Source of the DNA: Agrocybe praecox
Lineage: Eukaryota > Basidiomycota > Agaricomycetes > Agaricales > Agrocybaceae
Reading direction: 5' to 3'
Length of the DNA stretch: 64,000 nucleotides
Assembly: GCA_964017145.1 (NCBI GenBank)
Contig: OZ024849.1
Location: forward strand, 62,001 to 126,000
How positions within the stretch are numbered: the stretch's first letter is position 1; each line of letters begins with the position of its first letter. Positions 59,122 to 64,000 of the stretch are shown piece after piece. Below the pieces are notes generated by a model, which saw only the letters and a program-made list of their open reading frames with translations, ran no database searches and had not been told where the DNA came from. The translations under genes and the position numbers were made by a program.

Positions 59122-59989
59122 ATGCCTGCAGCCAGAAGCAATCGACGCTCGTCTAACAAAGAGAGCGCTGCACACCATTTACCAAGTGTCGAACAACCAC
59201 CCCGGCCATGTAACAGGTGGATTCCATACAGGCGGTGGAAGCTCAAGCAGCTCCCTCCTCTTCAACCTGGGGAGAAGAAAAGAACACAAGAGGAAACATC
59301 GAAGATGATATCGGATATGTGGAAGAATGAAGATGAGTACGTGTTTGGTTTGAGGCGGAAGCAGAGAGGATTAAGGAGAAGCATAAATCCATGTATCCTG
59401 ATTACAAGTATCGGCCGAAGCGGAAGGATAGCAAGAAGGAGAAGTTGTCTGGCAGTAGAGGGTGCACGAGGAAAACGCCGACAGAGAATGTAGATGGGTT
59501 TGAAGGAGGGAGTCTGCATGCTGGACCGTACTATCGAACTCGGTTGGTTAACGATTGCATCCAAGCAGAAGATGTTTCGAACACCTCAAACCTACCCCTT
59601 GAGACTGAGCCTATACCCAATCAAGATCAATACTCAAGACATGGTCCGCTAGTAAGCTTTTAACTCCTCTCTCCCGACGTGGGTTCTCATTCACTCGCTA
59701 GAACTTTACTGGTGATGTATACTCGACCAGTAACGTCTTTGGAGACAAAATCCAAAATTTTGACAACCATACGACATACGATTTGACCGTGGAGCTTCAA
59801 AATATTCGCACAAACAATATAACTAATAATCTCCTCGCGTACGCACCTCAGATACAACCCTCCCCAGAGAACATGCTGCCACCATTGAACTTCTCGGATG
59901 ATCCAGGACTCGACGCGCACAATCATGCCCATATCGACACAGAAGGAGCATTAATCAGCGCATGGCTTGACTATAACATCCAGAATTGA
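59122..59989 (+). pseudogene. HMG-box gene with a frameshift inside the box
   Basis: From ATG 59122 the frame gives PPRPCNRWIPYRRWKLKQL, then EETSKMISDMWKNEDEYV, the first two helices of an HMG box. Then at 59343-59346 the box continues in another frame: WFEAEAERIKEKHKSMYPDYKYRPKRK. The gene then runs to 59651, has an intron 59652-59701 and ends at 59989 with an Asn/Asp-rich tail. The only GT-AG pair at the break would be an 18-nt intron, too short to be spliced. One base is therefore missing, or two were added. If it is not a sequencing error, the protein would lose helix 3 and everything after it. The N-terminal linker PPLQPGEKKR is longer than in the 57322 protein. Confidence 0.65.
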
Positions 59990-62220
59990 CAGGCTGGTAG
60001 GCATAGCACTCGATTATTTTCTTTCCCTGCTACATTCTCCCATTCGATACCTGCATTTTATTTCAGTCACTCCTAACAATATTTCATTTCAAAATAAAAG
60101 ATTGTGTAAATCCATTTCTTCCGTTCACAAATAGCCACATTGCCCATGCAACGTTAAAGCCATAAACCGCCGAAAGATATACTCGATCGAACTTGTAATA
60201 TTCTGACTAAGTTTAGCTGAAGTTGTACATACGTGGGAACTTTACCTCCATGATTTAGACCTCGCTGAGTAATGGTATCCTCGGCGTTGTACGGCATGTT
60301 CTGTCTGTATCAAGCGACTGATCCTTCAAAAACCGATTCAATTCATATCACATAAACCAATTGCGAAAACGTACCGTGAGCAACACATGATGATCTTCCA
60401 ATACTAAGAGTGTAGGAGAAGATGCCTCTATCTATACGCGTCGATACAACACACGGTCTTTTAATCGATGCGCTTGGTATGCCGTGGACAGACGAAAGAA
60501 CGATGGGTAATAAGCATTATCCATCAAATACACAGCAGATACTCTTATAAGATAACCGTTCCCTTGTATAGATTTTTTGCATACATATTGCTTAATCCTG
60601 CAGCTAGGAGGATAAGGGCTTTCACGTATTGCCACTCTTTCGACTCATTGGCAAGTCGTATGTCTGCTAAGCATTGCCGAACTATTAATAACCTGGCTGA
60701 GTCCAAACTTCAAAGTTGTGATGTCAAATTTGAAATTTGCCACGTCCAACGTCGGCTAACGCCCTGTTCTTGTCCCCCATGTTCAAAGTGACTCACTGTC
60801 ATTACCTCTCAATTCATCGCTCGAATATCAAAAAAAAATTGTAGCTCATGCACTGCCTAATGAATTTTAACTCACGTTGTACGAAATGCACCTGCCAGGA
60901 TTGCTCGATCTAGAACAAGGCAGTTGCCACCCAGGTTTACCCTGCCTCCGTACTGATATTCGCTTCTCCAGCTACGTTCAGCACTTGGATCCTTAGGCTT
61001 GCTCATAGTATTCTCAGCAATCTCGATTTTTGAATACGTTGTCCGAAATTCGTCCAAGGCATCCGCATTTCGAAGAGAACCTCCGTCATTGGTTGTTGAT
61101 TTTTGGATAATAACGACGTATTAGGCTCTTTACGCCTATAGAAGATCTCTAAATGCACTTCAAAACCACAACTCTCCAGGAAGTCGGCAACAAGCTGGGA
61201 TCAAGAATATGTAGACGGAGAAACTGATAGTACGTTTGCTCTTCTCCTTACTTGAATGATCCAATGACGATAACGATAACTTAATCGAATCGCAGACTTT
61301 TCTATTTGAGGGGCCTGTATTGCTGGATTATCGTTGAAGTTTTAGAACTTCAGCGCGTAAGCGCCGTGCTTGCTGCCAGATAGCGTCGTTCACATCCCAC
61401 AGGACTAGATCGCGATCTATGTTCAAACATTCATGGCTTCACTTGCTTCACCTGTTTTTGTGTCTCGATCCCTCCTATCTTGATTGACTCTTCTGGATGC
61501 CCTTCTTTAATCTGAATATGCACGCTCGATCCAACAACACTCCATCGAGCCACAATCCATTCCCAGATGATGCATCGTTCATGTCACGTCTGCTCAGTAC
61601 TTCTGCTCTTTCCTGATTGCTCTCCAGTCTCGCCATTCGTGGCGCAATATTAGAATAGAATTATCTCTCACAAACGCTTGGGGACTCTACTTTGTCTGCT
61701 TTACGTTGCGTCCGCGTCCGCGTCCGAACTCACTCTTACCAAGAACGATGTTACTCCCGTCATCATTGGAAGCGTAACATTTGAAACAGAACGGGCCTCT
61801 TTTACGACCCTCCAGATATTTGACGAGTTTGCCGTATTCTGTTTATTGCTAGTCTTGTCTTTAGAACTTAGAACGACGACTTCTTCAACCACGTCGGGGT
61901 TTTTCTGTCATGCTTGGGGCTTTAAGCTTCACCCAGTGGCATTTCTTGATAGGGAGTCAAATCAAAAGGCGACGAGTCCACCGGAGACTGCGAAGTGGCA
62001 AAGGTTCACGGTCTAAGAGCTTAGACGAGACAAACATAGAGGATTATTGTGCACTCAAACCGCTCATAATCCCTCACCGCACTGGTACAATCCTCAGTAT
62101 GAAAATGTTCATTGTAACAACGCGTTAACTGAGGTACGCTCTTCACTCTTGTATGTTTCTTACGTTTTATGGTCTCACCTCACCAAAAGCGCGAGTATTC
62201 TATTCCAGAACGAGCCGATA
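59990..62220. other. Intergenic, no supported gene
   Basis: Mixed composition. A frame at 61678-62016 begins with a hydrophobic stretch but has no family match and no clear splicing. A triple CGTCCG-type repeat (GCGTCCGCGTCCGCGTCCG) is at about 61709-61727. Confidence 0.35.
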
Positions 62221-62763
62221 CAGATGAATCACCAGGAACCTGCATCTCGAGAAGAATGCATGACCTTCGAAGATAGTCAAAATGAGCCTGAGATGACACT
62301 TACGGAGAAGGACTTCAACGAATATTTATATTCGAAGAGAAAGAAATATAATCATAAATTGTTCTCGCATAAATATCTTTCCCAAAGTTCGACTATCTTG
62401 CTACGACTCATGTTTGACGTACTTCATATCTATCATTACTGAGTGTCATTACAGAGCGCTAAAATCTCATACCACTGGCCATTTCTAAGCTCGTATAAAA
62501 TGGTTTACAGTGTTTGCCTCATAGACAATGCGTCCACAGTTGGGACATGTGGCGATTCAAAATTGATGCCCTTGTCCTTGAATGGGCTTAGCCACACGCT
62601 CATTGACGCGTTGCCTGTATTGTATGAAGCACTCGCATCATATATAAGCCTAACTGACAGATATGAGCTATACTTTCTTCCTTACACCTCTTTTGCCTAC
62701 AAGTATCATTGGAACGAGCTCAAAAGACACCTAGTACATGAACGCAAACGCCTCAAACTCTGA
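62221..62763 (+). CDS. Weak gene candidate, unrecognised
   Basis: A frame with MNHQEPASREECMTFEDSQ and an acidic to basic transition (EMTLTEKDFNEYLYSKRKK) could splice to 62453-62763 (SKISYHWPFL-like start, then LIDALPVLYEALASYISLTD) through an acceptor at 62443-62452. An upstream exon ending ALTE before 62133 is possible. No family is recognised, and the donor of the second intron is unclear. Confidence 0.25.
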
Positions 62764-63184
62764 CGACACATGCTACCCGGGCAGTGACAAAAGCTACACC
62801 GATACCACAGGCTACTCTGAGACTACATGCTCAAGTCCCGCCTCCTCACAGTATTCTGACGAGGATATCGATGCCAATTCTCTCTTAATTAGTCTATTGG
62901 CCGAGACGGTGAAGTCTGGAGGAGACATGTACGAGGCTATAAAAGGCATCATCGACTTGTTGAACGTCCCAGCTAGAGATAAGCTGCCAATCGTTCAAGC
63001 ACTTATATCACCCAACCAGAACAAAAAAGGGTATCAAGCTACAACAGTAGTTCCCGATCAGGAATCTAAGCAAAGACATTGTGTTGGTTCCCAGGATGGT
63101 GTATTAATACCGCAGGTGAAAAAATCCAATATCCCCGAATTTCGCTGTGCAGAGATACTGATTGGGACCTTTTTATTTTGTTAG
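62738..63184 (+). CDS. Hypothetical acidic Ser/Thr-rich protein
   Basis: ATG 62738 opens a 148-codon frame. The first 45 residues are Ser/Thr/Asp-rich (GSDKSYTDTTGYSETTCSS). The middle has two amphipathic helices (LLISLLAETVKSGGDMYEAI and IIDLLNVPARDKLPIVQAL). The end may be an intron, since a CAG|GTGAAA donor lies at 63114/63115. It overlaps the end of the previous candidate by 26 bp, so at most one of the two models is right as drawn. No family recognised. Confidence 0.35.
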   Translation: MNANASNSDDTCYPGSDKSYTDTTGYSETTCSSPASSQYSDEDIDANSLLISLLAETVKSGGDMYEAIKGIIDLLNVPARDKLPIVQALISPNQNKKGYQATTVVPDQESKQRHCVGSQDGVLIPQVKKSNIPEFRCAEILIGTFLFC

Positions 63185-64000
63185 GGGTTCAAAGCGTATA
63201 ACTACAATCAAATATGGAATATGAATAAAAATTAGGAAGGACCTATTGTGACTTAGTTGGCACGAAATGGGAGACGATACTCAACGACTTGCTATTCGTG
63301 GTATCTAGTCAATAATACTATACACTATAAACCTACTATTTTACCTTTTGATTTTACCAATAATAAACTTTATTTCTCATGTAGAGCATAAGCTTAAGCC
63401 GTCATCTGAATCGTGAGGTGGCACCCTCTACATTCAAGTTCTAAGTAATACACATTCCAGAGTGATGATGACAATGCCGTAGTCTCGGCACTTGAGAACG
63501 GAGCTTTTTTTATTGTCGTTCCACTTTGAACTTATAATATTGGATTGCCACTCACACCCCGAACGTTTGTCCATCCTATCTTTGGAGACTGCCCCAGTGA
63601 ATTATCATCGCTTTTGACGCTTCTTTTCCTTAACCTGAGAATTTACTCCGATTCCTGGAAAAACTTATAGAACGTAAGATGCATTTATGAGCAAGTTCAC
63701 CTCTATGGCGCCCAAAGTGAGCTATTGGCCGTCGGATCACATTATCTGATGAGAATCCCTCTAAGTTATCAAAAGAAACGTCATGACGTCACAATGACTC
63801 GTACGCGCGTATCTATCTTTAGGATTTAAAAATCACATCCGCAAAAGCCTATAGCTCGTTCTACACCCTAAAACTTGGCTAATATTTGGCGTCAAATATG
63901 GAGCTCGTTCACTGTTGTATTATTATCCTAGAAAATAAGCATCACTTGCGTTGATCCTGCTGCTGAGCCACTATCTCATGTCAGATATATTTGTATTCAT
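63185..64000. repeat. A/T-rich DNA with one CACATC-type module
   Basis: At 63735-63795 GGATCACATTATCTGATGAG and AACGTCATGACGTCAC form a diverged plus-oriented copy of the module. Nothing else is seen to the end of the window. Confidence 0.45.

Noticed and set aside
59338..59355. An 18-nt GT-AG intron in the HMG-box gene at 59122
   Set aside because: Far shorter than any other intron here (42-85 nt) and shorter than spliceosomal introns can be in fungi; a frameshift is the simpler reading.
1..64000. tRNA or rRNA genes
   Set aside because: No convincing cloverleaf or conserved rRNA segment was noticed by eye; a covariance-model search would be needed to exclude a tRNA.

Overview
The window looks like an accessory, transposon-rich stretch of an Agaricomycete (mushroom-forming basidiomycete) genome. 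The reasons are many short GT-AG introns of about 42-85 nt, a basidiomycete-type sesquiterpene synthase, a Plavaka-type (KDZ-related) transposase with an adjacent DUF6698 gene, HMG-box genes, and an expanded family of seven-pass membrane proteins typical of these fungi. Exon borders were worked out by hand from frame, splice signals and comparison between copies; no database search was run.

Layout. 1-1433: a five-exon sesquiterpene synthase. 3094-8147 and 17863-22808: two copies of a roughly 5 kb segmental duplication, each carrying one seven-pass membrane gene (7TM copies 1 and 2). Between them lies a Plavaka-type transposon region with three genes (9521-15531) and purine-rich repeats. 24041-38552: four more 7TM copies, all on the minus strand (copies 3, 4, 5, 6), and a small single-exon alpha/beta-barrel-like gene (33932-34435). 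39880-42420: nested repeats. 43117-44455 and 51681-52877: 7TM copies 7 and 8. 46572-49480: a membrane-anchored glycoprotein-like gene cut by a 1252-bp inverted-repeat transposon. 53494-59989: three HMG-box loci, one apparently intact, one frameshifted and one fragmentary. 60000-64000: mostly unrecognised, with one or two weak gene candidates.

The strongest signal is the 8-member 7TM family. All eight copies share a six-exon structure (exon 4 is always 79 nt, exon 2 is 42 or 45 nt, exon 1 is 91-103 nt) and three landmarks: WRC(W/C) at the start of exon 4, an I-I-(E/D/N)-I helix in exon 5, and PT(L/I)MV at the start of exon 6. At least two copies show decay: copy 5 has lost an AG splice acceptor and copy 8 has a frameshifted tail.

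The repeats have their own grammar. A head module (GGCAGTGCA...GTAGATTAGATTAGATC), a module around CACATCATCTGATG, and strand-asymmetric purine-rich filler recur in both orientations across the window. The non-coding gaps are mostly built of these. Two well-delimited non-autonomous DNA transposons can be bounded to the base: a hAT-like 887-bp element with an 8-bp target duplication (19016-19902) and a TA-flanked 1252-bp element with about 310-bp inverted repeats (47689-48940).
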